Assembly (NCBI RefSeq): GCF_051014445.1
Contig: NC_135144.1
Coordinates: 3,162,001-3,226,000 of the forward strand
Reading direction: 5' to 3'
Origin: Colletes latitarsis
Taxonomy: Eukaryota > Arthropoda > Insecta > Hymenoptera > Colletidae
DNA: 64,000 bases
Positions within the stretch are counted from its first letter, which is position 1; each line of letters opens with the position of its first letter. Shown piece by piece: positions 25,047 to 36,459 of the stretch. Position numbers and translations under genes: made by a program. Under the pieces are notes generated by a model. It saw only the letters and a list, made by a program, of their open reading frames with translations, was not told the origin of the DNA and made no database searches.

Positions 25047-26472
25047 TGCGGGCATAACCCAGACCTAACCCAGACCTAACCGGTGTTACCGACTAAAATA
25101 TTAGTCGGAACCAGGCTTAATTGTCTGTTTCAGTGAGGTGTCACATTACTACCTGATTCAAACCCTAAAAAACCAAGGATCTGGCCAACAAGTATGCGAA
25201 GAAGGCAAAATCAAGAGCCAGATGCGGGCATAACCCAGACCTAACCCAGACCTAACCGGTGTTATCCTCTAAAATATTGACCGAAACCAAGTTTAATGGA
25301 CTGTTCCAGTGTGGCTCCACATTACTACGTGATTCAAACCAGAGAAAACCAAGGATCTGGCCAACAAGTATGCGAAGAAGGCAAAATCAAGAGCCAGATG
25401 CGGGCATAACCCAGACCTAACCCAGACCTAACCGGTGTTATCCTCTAAAATATTGACCGAAACCAAGTTTAATGGACTGTTCCAGTGTGGCTCCACATTA
25501 CTACGTTATTCAAACCAGAGAAAACCAAGGATCTGTCCAGCAAGTGTTCGAAGAAGGCAAAATCATGAGCCAGATGCGGGCATAACCCAGACCTTACCCA
25601 GACCTAACCGGTTTTTATCCTCTAAAATATTGATCGAATCCAGGTTTAATTGACTGTTACTGTGTGGTACCACATTACTACGTGATACACACCCGAAAAT
25701 ACCCAGAATCTGGCCAACAACTATGCGAAGAAGGCAAAATCATGAGCCAGATGCTGGCATAACCCAGACCTAGCCCAGACCTAACCAGTGTTATCCTTCA
25801 AAATCTGGATCGAAACCAGGTTTAATTGACTGATTCAATGTGGTACCACATTACTACGTGATTCAAACCCGAAAAAACCCAGGATCTGGCCAACAAGTTT
25901 GCGAAGTAAGCAAAATCATGAGCCAGATGTGGGCATAACCCAGACCTAACCCAGACCTAACCGGTGTTACCGACTAAAATATTAGTCGGAACCAGGCTTA
26001 ATTGTCTGTTTCAGTGAGGTGTCACATTACTGCGTGTTTCAAACCAGAGAAAACCAAGGGTCTGGCCAACAAAAATGCGGAAAAGGCAAAATCATGCGTC
26101 AGATGCTGGCATAACTCAGACCTAACCCAGACCTAACCGGTGTTACCGACTAAAATACTGACCGAATCCAGGTTTAATTGCCTGTTACTGTGTGGTACCA
26201 CATTACTACGTTATTCAAACCCGGAAATTCCCAGGATCTGACCAACAAGTATGCGAAGAAGGCAAAATCATGAGCCAGATGCGGGCATAACCCAGACCTA
26301 ACCCACACCTAACCGGTGTTATCCTCTAAAATATTGATCGAAACCAGGTTTAATTGTCTGTTTCATTGTGGTACCACATTACTACGTGATTGAAACCAGA
26401 GAAAACCAAGGATCCGGCCAACAAGAATGCGGAAAAGGCAAAATCATGAGCCAGATGCGGGCATAACCCAGA
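25047..26472 (+). repeat. Chimeric satellite interval between block B copies
   Basis: The first part repeats a GTGTGGCTCC dimer (25,200-25,500). From about 25,520 to 26,470 the sequence matches 32,380-33,330 at an offset of 6,860, and the same segment occurs a third time from about 38,700. The monomer at 25,089 joins the 8-bp stem and GTGAGGTGTCAC of one type to the ACCTGATTCAAACCC tail of another. A conserved oddity is CCAAGGGTCTGG with CAAAAATGCGG (about 26,055), shared with 32,915 and 39,240. Confidence 0.7.
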
Positions 26473-28208
26473 CCTAACCCAGACCTAACCGGTGTGACCG
26501 ACTAAAATACTGACCTAATCCAGGTTTAATTTTCTGTTACTGTGTGGTACCACATTACTACGTGATACAAACCCGGAGAAGCCCAGGATCTGGCCAACAA
26601 CTATGCGAAGAAGCCAAATCATGAGCCAGATGGGGGCATAACCCAGACCTAAGCCAGACCTAACCTGTGTTATCCTTTAAAATATTGATCGAAACCAGGT
26701 TTAATTTTCTGTTTCATTGTGGTACCACATAACTACGTGATTGAAACCAGAGAAAACCAAGGATCCGGCCAACAAGAATGCGGAAAAGGCAAAATCATGA
26801 GCCAGATGTGGGCATAACCCAGACCTAACCCAGACCTAACCGGTGTTATCCTCGAAAATATTGATCGAAACCCAGTTTAATCGACTGTTTCAGTGTGGTA
26901 CAACATTAGTACGTGATACAAACCAGAAAATTCCCAGGATCTGGCCAACAACTATGCGAAGAAGGCAAAATCATGAGCCAGATGTGGGCATAGCCCAGAC
27001 CTAACCCAGACCTGACCAGTGTTATCCTTTAAAATGTGGATCGAAACCAGGTTTAATCGACTGTTTCAGTGTGGTACAACATTAGTACGTGGTACAAACC
27101 CGAAAATTCCCAAGATCTGGCCAACAACTATGCGAAGAAGGCAAAATCATGAGCCAGATGCGGGCATAACCCTGACCTAACCCAGGCCTAATCAGTGTTA
27201 TCCTTTAAAATGTGGATCGAAACCAGGTTTAATTGACTGTTTCAATGTGGTACCACATTACCACGTGATTCAAACCCTGAAAAACCCAGGATCTGGCCAA
27301 CAAGTATGCGAAGAAGGCAAAATCATGAGCCAGATGCGGGCATAACCCATACCTAACCCAGACTTAACCGGTGTTATCCTCTAAAATATTGATCGAAACC
27401 AAGTTTAGTGGACTGTTCCAGTGTGGCTCCACATTACTACGTGATTCAAACCAGAGAAAACCAAGGATCTGGCCAACAAGAATGCGAAGAAGGCTAAATC
27501 ATGAGCCAGATGCGGGCATAACCCAGACCTATCCCAGACCTAACCGGTGTTATCCTCTAAAATATTGATCGAAACCAAGTTTAATGGACTGTTTCAGTGT
27601 GGTACCATTATGACTACCTGAGTCAAACCCGAATAAACCCAGGATCTGACCAACAAGTATGCGAAGAATGCAAAATCATGAGCCAGATGCGGGCATAACC
27701 CAGACCTTACCCAGACTTAACCGGTTTTATGCTCTAAAATGTGGATCGAAACCAGGATTAATTGACTGTTTCAATGTGGTACCACATTACTACGTGATTC
27801 AAATCCAAAAAAACCCAGGATATGGCCAACAACTATGCGAAGAAGGCAAAATCATGAGCCAGATGGGGGCATAACCCAGACCTTACCCAGACCTAACCGG
27901 TTTTTATCCTCTAAAATATTGATCGAAACCAGGTTTAGTTGTCTGTTGCAGTGTGGCTCCAAATTACTATGTGATTCAAACCAGAGAAAACCAAGGATCT
28001 GTCCACCAAGTGTTCGAAGAAGGCAAAATCATGGGCCAGATGCGGGCATAAACCAGACCTAACCCAGACCTAACCGGTGTTATCCTCCAAAATATTGATC
28101 GAATCCAGGTTTAATTGACTGTTACTGTGTGGTACCACATAACTACGTGATTGAAACCAGAGAAAACCAAGGATCCGGCCAACAAGATTGCGGAAAAGGC
28201 AAAATCAT

Positions 28209-28575
28209 GAGCCAGATGCGGGCATAACCCAGACCTAACCCAGACCTAACCGGTGTTACCGACTAAAATATTGGTCGGAACCAGGTTTAATTGTCTGTTT
28301 CAGTGAAGTGTCACATTACTACGTGTTTCAAACCAGAGAAAACCATGGATCTGGCCAACAAGAATGCGGAAAAGGCAAAATCATGAGCCAGATGGGGGCA
28401 CAACCCAGACCTAACCCAGACCTATCCTGTGTTATCCATTAAAATATTGATCGAAACCAGGTTTAATTGTCTGTTTCATTGTGGTATCACATAACTACGT
28501 GATTCAAACCAGAGAAAACCAAGGATCCGGCCAACAAGAATGCGGAAAAGGCAAAATCATGAGTCAGATGCTGGC
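28209..28575 (+). repeat. Length-preserving replaced patch, conversion-like
   Basis: On both sides the sequence aligns with 4,120-5,856 and 6,223-6,745 at the same offset (22,353). Inside the patch the monomer types are different: it has GTGAAGTGTCAC, GGGGGCACAACCC, CCTATCCTGTGTTATCCATT and GTGGTATCACATAAC. These variants match 37,694-38,060 at a constant offset of 9,485. A related but not identical form lacking the last variants is at about 11.5-11.8 kb. Identical offset before and after is what non-crossover gene conversion would leave. Confidence 0.7.
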
Positions 28576-29083
28576 ATAACCCAGACCTAACCCAGACCTA
28601 ACCAGTGTTATCCTTTAAAATGTGGATCGAAACCAGGTTTAATTGACTGTTTCAATGTGGTACCACATTACTACGTGATTCAAACCCGAAAAAAACCAGG
28701 ATCTGGCCAACAAGTTTGCGAAGAAAGCAAAATCATGAGCCAGATGCGGGCATAAACCAGACCTAACCCAGACCTAACCGGTGTTACCGACTAAAATATT
28801 GGTCGGAACCAGGTTTAATTGTCTGTTTCATTGTGGTACCACATAACTACGTGATTGAAACCAGAGAAACCCAAGGATCCGGCCAACAAGAATGCGGAAA
28901 AGGCAAAATCATGCGTCAGATGCTGGCATAACCCAGACCTAACCCAGACCTAACCGGTGTTACCGACTAAAATACTGACCGAATCCAGGTTTAATTGTCT
29001 GTTACTGTGTGGTACCACATTACTACGTTATTCAAACCCGGAAATTCCCAGGATCTGACCAACAAGTATGCGAAGAAGGCAAA

Positions 29084-29093
29084 ATCATGCGGG
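29084..29093 (+). repeat. 9-bp deletion in monomer head, site 3
   Basis: The same nine bases are missing. It lies 22,353 bp from site 1, the local offset of block B copy 3. Immediately after it comes the three-monomer loss that separates the 22,353 and 21,825 offsets. Confidence 0.8.
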
Positions 29094-29401
29094 CATAACC
29101 CAGACCTAACCCAGACCTAACCTGTGTTATCCTTTAAAATATTGATCGAAACCAGGTTTAATTGTCTGTTTCATTGTGGTACCACATAACTACGTGATTG
29201 AAACTAGAGAAAACCAAGGATCCGGCCAACAAGAATGCGGAAAAGGCAAAATCATGAGTCAGATGCTGGCATAACCCAGACCTAACCCAGACCTAACCGG
29301 TGTTACCAACTAAAATACTGGCCGAATCCAGGTTTAATTGTCTGTTACTGTGTGGTACCACATTACTACGTGATACAAACCCGAAAACTCCCAGGATCTG
29401 G

Positions 29402-30987
29402 CCAACAACTATGCGAAGAAGGCAAAATCATGAGCCAGATGCGGGCATAACCCAGACCTAACCCAGACCTAACCGGTGTTATCCTTTAAAATATTGATCG
29501 AAACCAAGTTTAATCGACTGTTTTAGTGTGGTACAACATTAGTACGTGATACAAACCCGAAAATTCCCAGGATCTGGCCAACAACTATGCGAAGAAGGCA
29601 AAATCATGAGACAGATGCGGGCATAACCCAGACCTAACCCAGTCCTAACCGGTGTTACCGACTAAAATATTGGTCGGAACCAGGTTTAATTGTCTGTTTC
29701 ATTGTGGTACCACATAACTACGTGATTGAAACCAGAGAAAACCAAGGATCCGGCCAACAAGAATGCGGAAAAGGCAAAATCGTGCGTCAGATGCTGGCAT
29801 AACCCAGACCTAACCCAGACGTAACCGGTGTTACCGACTAAAATACTGACCGAATCCAGGTTTAATTGTCTGTTACTGTGTGGTACCACATTACTACGTT
29901 ATTCAAACCCGGAAATTCCCAGGATCTGACCAACAAGTATGCGAAGAAGGCAAAATCATGAGCCAGATGTGGGCATAACCCAGACCTAACCTAGACCTAA
30001 CCGGTTTTATCCACTAAAATATTGATCGAAACCAAGTTTAATCGACTCTTTCAGAGTGGTACCGCATTACTACGTGATTCAAATCCAAAAAAACCCAGGA
30101 TCTGGCCAACAACTATGCGAGGAAGGCAAAATCATGAGCCAGATCCGGGCCTAGCCCAGACCTAACCCAGACCTAACCTGTGTTATCCTTTAAAATGTGG
30201 ATCGAAACCAGGTTTAATTGACTGTTTCAATGTGGTACCACATTACTACCTGATTCAAACCCTAAAAAACCCAGGATCTGGCCAACAAGTATGCGAAGAA
30301 GGCAAAATCAAGAGCCAGATGCGGGCATAACCCAGACCTAACCCAGACCTAACCGGTGTTATCCTCTAAAATATTGACCGAAACCAAGTTTAATGGACTG
30401 TTCCAGTGTGGCTCCACATTACTACGTGATTCAAACCAGAGAAAACCAAGGATCTGGCCAACAAGAATGCGAAGAAGTCTAAATCATGAGCCAGATGCTG
30501 GCATAACCCAGACCTTACCCAGACTTAACCGGTTTTATCCTCTAAAATGTGGATCGAAACCAGGATTAATTGACTGTTTCAATGTGGTACCACATTACTA
30601 CGTGATTCAAATCCAAAAAAACCCAGGATATGGCCAACAACTATGCGAAGAAGGCAAAATCATGAGCCAGATGAGGGCATAACCCAGACCTTACCCAGAC
30701 CTAACCGGTTTTTATCCTCTAAAATATTGATCGAAACCAGGTTTAGTTGTCTGTTTCAGTGTGGCTCCACATTACTACGTGATTCAAACCAGAGAAAACC
30801 AAGGATCTGTCCAGCAAGTGTTCGAAGAAGGCAAAATCATGAGCCAGATGCGGGCATAACCCAGACCTTACCCAGACCTAACCGGTTTTTATCCTCTAAA
30901 ATATTGATCGAATCCAGGTTTAATTGACTGTAACTGTGTGGTACCACATTACTACGTGATACACACCCGAAAATACCCAGAATCTGG
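29402..30987 (+). repeat. 9-monomer higher-order unit (1,586 bp), copy 3
   Basis: This unit lies 21,825 bp after copy 1 at 7577 and has the same nine monomers in the same order. It shares GACGTAACC with the unit at 9163, and TTTTATCCACTAAAAT (about 30,005) with the following unit but not with the 7.6-10.7 kb pair. Its first monomer has ATCCTTTAAAATATTG as at about 24,028. The pattern indicates exchange between the two units of this pair after the block was duplicated. Confidence 0.85.
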
Positions 30988-32573
30988 CCAACAACTATGC
31001 GAAGAAGGCAAAATCATGAGCCAGATGCGGGCATAACCCAGACCTAACCCAGACCTAACCGGTGTTATCCTCTAAAATATTGATCGAAACCAAGTTTAAT
31101 CGACTGTTTTAGTGTGGTACAACATTAGTACGTGATACAAACCCGAAAATTCCCAGGATCTGGCCAACAACTATGCGAAGAAGGCAAAATCATGAGACAG
31201 ATGCGGGCATAACCCAGACCTAACCCAGTCCTAACCGGTGTTACCGACTAAAATATTGGTCGGAACCAGGTTTAATTGTCTGTTTCATTGTGGTACCACA
31301 TAACTACGTGATTGAAACCAGAGAAAACCAAGGATCCGGCCAACAAGAATGCGGAAAAGGCAAAATCGTGCGTCAGATGCTGGCATAACCCAGACCTAAC
31401 CCAGACGTAACCGGTGTTACCGACTAAAATACTGACCGAATCCAGGTTTAATTGTCTGTTACTGTGTGGTACCACATTACTACGTTATTCAAACCCGGAA
31501 ATTCCCAGGATCTGACCAACAAGTATGCGAAGAAGGCAAAATCATGAGCCAGATGTGGGCATAACCCAGACCTAACCTAGACCTAACCGGTTTTATCCAC
31601 TAAAATATTGATCGAAACCAAGTTTAATCGACTCTTTCAGAGTGGTACCGCATTACTACGTGATTCAAATCCAAAAAAACCCAGGATCTGGCCAACAACT
31701 ATGCGAGGAAGGCAAAATCATGAGCCAGATCCGGGCCTAGCCCAGACCTAACCCAGACCTAACCTGTGTTATCCTTTAAAATGTGGATCGAAACCAGGTT
31801 TAATTGACTGTTTCAATGTGGTACCACATTACTACCTGATTCAAACCCTAAAAAACCCAGGATCTGGCCAACAAGTATGCGAAGAAGGCAAAATCAAGAG
31901 CCAGATGCGGGCATAACCCAGACCTAACCCAGACCTAACCGGTGTTATCCTCTAAAATATTGACCGAAACCAAGTTTAATGGACTGTTCCAGTGTGGCTC
32001 CACATTACTACGTGATTCAAACCAGAGAAAACCAAGGATCTGGCCAACAAGAATGCGAAGAAGTCTAAATCATGAGCCAGATGCTGGCATAACCCAGACC
32101 TTACCCAGACTTAACCGGTTTTATCCTCTAAAATGTGGATCGAAACCAGGATTAATTGACTGTCTCAATGTGGTACCACATTACTACGTGATTCAAATCC
32201 AAAAAAACCCAGGATATGGCAAACAACTATGCGAAGAAGGCAAAATCATGAGCCAGATGAGGGCATAACCCAGACCTTACCCAGACCTAACCGGTTTTTA
32301 TCCTCTAAAATATTGATCGAAACCAGGTTTAGTTGTCTGTTCCAGTGTGGCTCCACATTACTACGTGATTCAAACCAGAGAAAACCAAGGATCTGTCCAG
32401 CAAGTGTTCGAAGAAGGCAAAATCATGAGCCAGATGCGGGCATAACCCAGACCTTACCCAGACCTAACCGGTTTTTATCCTCTAAAATATTGATCGAATC
32501 CAGGTTTAATTGACTGTTACTGTGTGGTACCACATTACTACGTGATACACACCCGAAAATACCCAGAATCTGG
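30988..32573 (+). repeat. 9-monomer higher-order unit (1,586 bp), copy 4
   Basis: This unit follows copy 3 in tandem with a period of 1,586 bp. It has TTTTATCCACTAAAAT at about 31,591 like copy 3, and GGCAAACAAC near 32,219 like copy 2 at 10,394. It therefore combines a marker specific to this pair with a marker of the second unit in the other pair, as expected if the pair was duplicated as a whole and then partly homogenised. Confidence 0.85.
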
Positions 32574-34179
32574 CCAACAACTATGCGAAGAAGGCAAAAT
32601 CATGAGCCAGATGCTGGCATAACCCAGACCTAGCCCAGACCTAACCAGTGTTATCCTTCAAAATCTGGATCGAAACCAGGTTTAATTGACTGATTCAATG
32701 TGGTACCACATTACTACGTGATTCAAACCCGAAAAAACCCAGGATCTGGCCAACAAGTTTGCGAAGTAAGCAAAATCATGAGCCAGATGTGGGCATAACC
32801 CAGACCTAACCCAGACCTAACCGGTGTTACCGACTAAAATATTAGTCGGAACCAGGCTTAATTGTCTGTTTCAGTGAGGTGTCACATTACTGCGTGTTTC
32901 AAACCAGAGAAAACCAAGGGTCTGGCCAACAAAAATGCGGCAAAGGCAAAATCATGCGTCAGATGCTGGCATAACTCAGACCTAACCCAGACCTAACCGG
33001 TGTTACCGACTAAAATACTGACCGAATCCAGGTTTAATTGCCTGTTACTGTGTGGTACCACATTACTACGTTATTCAAACCCGGAAATTCCCAGGATCTG
33101 ACCAACAAGTATGCGAAGAAGGCAAAATCATGAGCCAGATGCGGGCATAACCCAGACCTAACCCACACCTAACCGGTGTTATCCTCTAAAATATTGATCG
33201 AAACCAGGTTTAATTGTCTGTTTCATTGTGGTACCACATTACTACGTGATTGAAACCAGAGAAAACCAAGGATCCGGCCAACAAGAATGCGGAAAAGGCA
33301 AAATCATGAGCCAGATGCGGGCATAACCCACACCTAACCCAGACCTAACCGGTGTTACCGACTAAAATACTGACCGAATCCAGGTTTAATTGACTTTTAC
33401 TGTGTGGTACCACATTACTACGTTATTCAAACCCGGAAATTCCCAGGATCTGACCAACAAGTATGCGAAGAAGGCAAAATCATGAGCCAGATGCTGGCAT
33501 AACCGAGACCTAACCCAAACCTAACCGGTGTTATCCTCTAAAATATTGATCGAATCCAGGTTTAGTTGACTGTTACTGTGTGGTACCACATTACTACGTG
33601 ATACAAACCCGAAAATTCCCAGGATCTGGCCAACAACTATGCGAAGAAGGCAAAATCATGAGCCAGATGCGGGCATAACCCAGACCTAACCCAGACCTAA
33701 CCGGTGTTACCGACTAAAATATTGGTCGGAACCAGGATTAATTGTCTGTTTCAGTGAAGTGTCACATTACTACGTGTTTCAAACCAGAGAAAACCATGGA
33801 TCTGGCCAACAAGAATGCGGAAAAGGCAAAATCATGAGCCAGATGGGGGCACAACCCAGACCTAACCCAGACCTAACCTGTGTTATCCTTTAAAATATTG
33901 ATCGAAACCAGGTTTAATTGTCTGTTTCATTGTGGTACCACATAACAACGTGATTGAAACCAGAGAAAACCAAGGATCCGGCCAACAAGAATGCGGAAAA
34001 GGCAAAATCATGAGTCAGATGCTGGCATAACCCAGACATAACCCAGACCTAACCGGTGTCACCGACTAAAATACTGGCCGAATCCAGGTTTAATTGTCTG
34101 TTACTGTGTGGTACCACATTACTACGTGATACAAACCCGAAAACTCCCAGGATCTGGCCAACAACTATGCGAAGAAGGC

Positions 34180-34905
34180 AAAATCATGAGCCAGATGCGG
34201 GCATAACCCAGACCTAACCCAGACCTAACCAGTGTTATCCTTTAAAATGTGGATCGAAACCAGGTTTAATTGACTGTTTCAATGTGGTACCACATTACTA
34301 CGTGATTCAAACCCGAAAAAACCCAGGATCTGGCCAACAAGTTTGCGAAGAAAGCAAAATCATGAGCCAGATGCGGGCATAACCCAGACCTAACCCAGAC
34401 CTAACCGGTGTTACCGACTAAAATATTGGTCGGAACCAGGTTTAATTGTCTGTTTCATTGTGGTACCACATAACTACGTGATTGAAACCAGAGGAAACCA
34501 AGGATCCGGCCAACAAAAATGCGGAAAAGGCAAAATCATGCTTCAGATGCTGGCATAACACAGACCTAACCCAGACCTAACCGGTGTTACCGACTAAAAT
34601 ACTGACCTAATCCAGGTTTAATTTTCTGTTACTGTGTGGTACCACATTACTACGTGATACAAACCCGAAAAAGCCCAGGATCTGGCCAACAACTATGCGA
34701 AGAAGCCAAATCATGAGCCAGATGCGGGCATAACCCAGACCTAACCCAGACCTAACCAGTGTGATCCTTTAAAATGTGGATCGAAACCAGGTTTAATTGA
34801 CTGTTTCAATGTGGTACCACATTACTACGTGATTCAAACCCGAAAAAACCCAGGATCTGGCCAACAAGTTTGCGAAGAAAGCAAAATCATGAGCCAGATG
34901 CGGGC
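34180..34905 (+). repeat. Four-monomer duplication, copy 1
   Basis: This stretch matches 35,752-36,477 at an offset of 1,572 bp, which is nine monomers less 12 bp; the 11-bp loss at 35,611 and a 1-bp loss account for this. Shared rare variants are ATGCTTCAG (34,538 and 36,110), CATAACACAGACC and AGTGTGATCCTT. These are the first occurrences of ATGCTTCAG, a marker confined to the right half of the window. Confidence 0.75.
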
Positions 34906-34930
34906 ATAACCCAGACCTAACCCACACCTA

Positions 34931-35106
34931 ACCGGTCTTACCGACTAAAATATTGGTCGGAACCAGGTTTAATTGTCTGTTTCAGTGAAGTGTCACATTA
35001 CTACGTGTTTCAAACCAGAGAAAACCATGGATCTGGCCAACAAGAATGCGGAAAAGGCAAAATCATGAGCCAGATGGGGGCATAAACCAGACCTAACCCA
35101 GACCTA
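34931..35106 (+). repeat. Recent single-monomer tandem duplication, copy 1
   Basis: This 176-bp monomer and the next (35107-35282) are identical or nearly so over their whole length. Both carry GGTCTTACCGAC, which I saw nowhere else; other monomers have GGTGTT or GGTTTT. Both also carry GTGAAGTGTCAC, CCATGGATCTGG and GGGGGCATAAACC. This is probably one of the most recent events in the window. Confidence 0.8.
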
Positions 35107-35282
35107 ACCGGTCTTACCGACTAAAATATTGGTCGGAACCAGGTTTAATTGTCTGTTTCAGTGAAGTGTCACATTACTACGTGTTTCAAACCAGAGAAAA
35201 CCATGGATCTGGCCAACAAGAATGCGGAAAAGGCAAAATCATGAGCCAGATGGGGGCATAAACCAGACCTAACCCAGACCTA
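35107..35282 (+). repeat. Recent single-monomer tandem duplication, copy 2
   Basis: This is the second of the twin monomers, exactly 176 bp after the first, with the same private GGTCTTACCGAC variant. The following monomer switches to the TGTGTTATGC type, so the duplication spans one monomer only. Unequal exchange between sister chromatids, or replication slippage, would give this result. Confidence 0.8.
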
Positions 35283-35610
35283 ACCTGTGTTATGCTTTAA
35301 AATATTGATCGAAACCAGGTTTAATTGTCTGTTTCATTGTGGTACCACACAACTACGTGATTGAAACCAGAGAAAACCAAGGATCCGGCCAACAAGAATG
35401 CGGAAAAGGCAAAATCATGAGTCAGATGCTGGCATAACCCAGACCTAACCCTGACCTAACCGGTGTTACCGACTAAAATACTGGCCGAATCCAGGTTTAA
35501 TTGTCTGTTACTGTGTGGTACCACATTACTACGTGATACAAACCCGAAAACTCCCAGGATCTGGCCAACAACTATGCGAAGAAGGCAAAATCATGAGCCA
35601 GATGCGGGCA

Positions 35611-35626
35611 TAACCCAGACCTAACC
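35611..35626 (+). repeat. 11-bp subrepeat contracted to one unit
   Basis: Only one TAACCCAGACC precedes TAACCGG here, against the usual two. This makes the monomer 165 bp long and explains why offsets spanning this point (1,572 and 6,324 bp) fall about 11 bp short of whole monomers. It is the reciprocal of the expansion at 18,542. Confidence 0.85.
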
Positions 35627-36459
35627 GGTGTTATCCTCTAAAATATTGATCGAAACCAAGTTTAATCGACTGTTTCAGTGTGGTACAACATTAGTACGTG
35701 ATACAAACCCGAAAATTCCCAGGATCTGGCCAACAACTATGCGAAGAAGGCAAAATCATGAGCCAGATGCGGGCATAACCCAGACCTAACCCAGACCTAA
35801 CCAGTGTTATCCTTTAAAATGTGGATCGAAACCAGGTTTAATTGACTGTTTCAATGTGGTACCACATTACTACGTGATTCAAACCCGAAAAAACCCAGGA
35901 TCTGGCCAACAAGTTTGCGAAGAAAGCAAAATCATGAGCCAGATGCGGGCATAACCCAGACCTAACTCAGACCTAATCGGTGTTACCGACTAAAATATTG
36001 GTCGGAATCAGGTTTAATTGTCTGTTTCATTGTGGTACCACATAACTACGTGATTGAAACCAGAGGAAACCAAGGATCCGGCCAACAAAAATGCGGAAAA
36101 GGCAAAATCATGCTTCAGATGCTGGCATAACACAGACCTAACCCAGACCTAACCGGTGTTACCGACTAAAATACTGACCTAATCCAGGTTTAATTTTCTG
36201 TTACTGTGTGGTACCACATTACTACGTGATACAAACCCGAAAAAGCCCAGGATCTGGCCAACAACTATGCGAAGAAGCCAAATCATGAGCCAGATGCGGG
36301 CATAACCCAGACCTAACCCAGACCTAACCAGTGTGATCCTTGAAAATGTGGATCGAAACCTGGTTTAATTGACTGTTTCAATGTGGTACCACATTACTAC
36401 GTGATTCAAACCCGAAAAAACCCAGGATCTGGCCAACAAGTTTGCGAAGAAAGCAAAAT

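Larger units (their letters stand above)
26473..34228 (+). repeat. Duplicated block B, copy 3 (nearly complete)
   Basis: This copy matches block B copy 1. The offset is 22,353 from 26,473 to about 29,098, then 21,825 to about 32,920, then 22,177 to the end. The steps are minus 528 bp (three monomers lost at about 29.1 kb) and plus 352 bp (two monomers gained at about 32.92-33.27 kb). One 367-bp patch inside it is replaced without a change of length (28,209-28,575). Confidence 0.85.
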
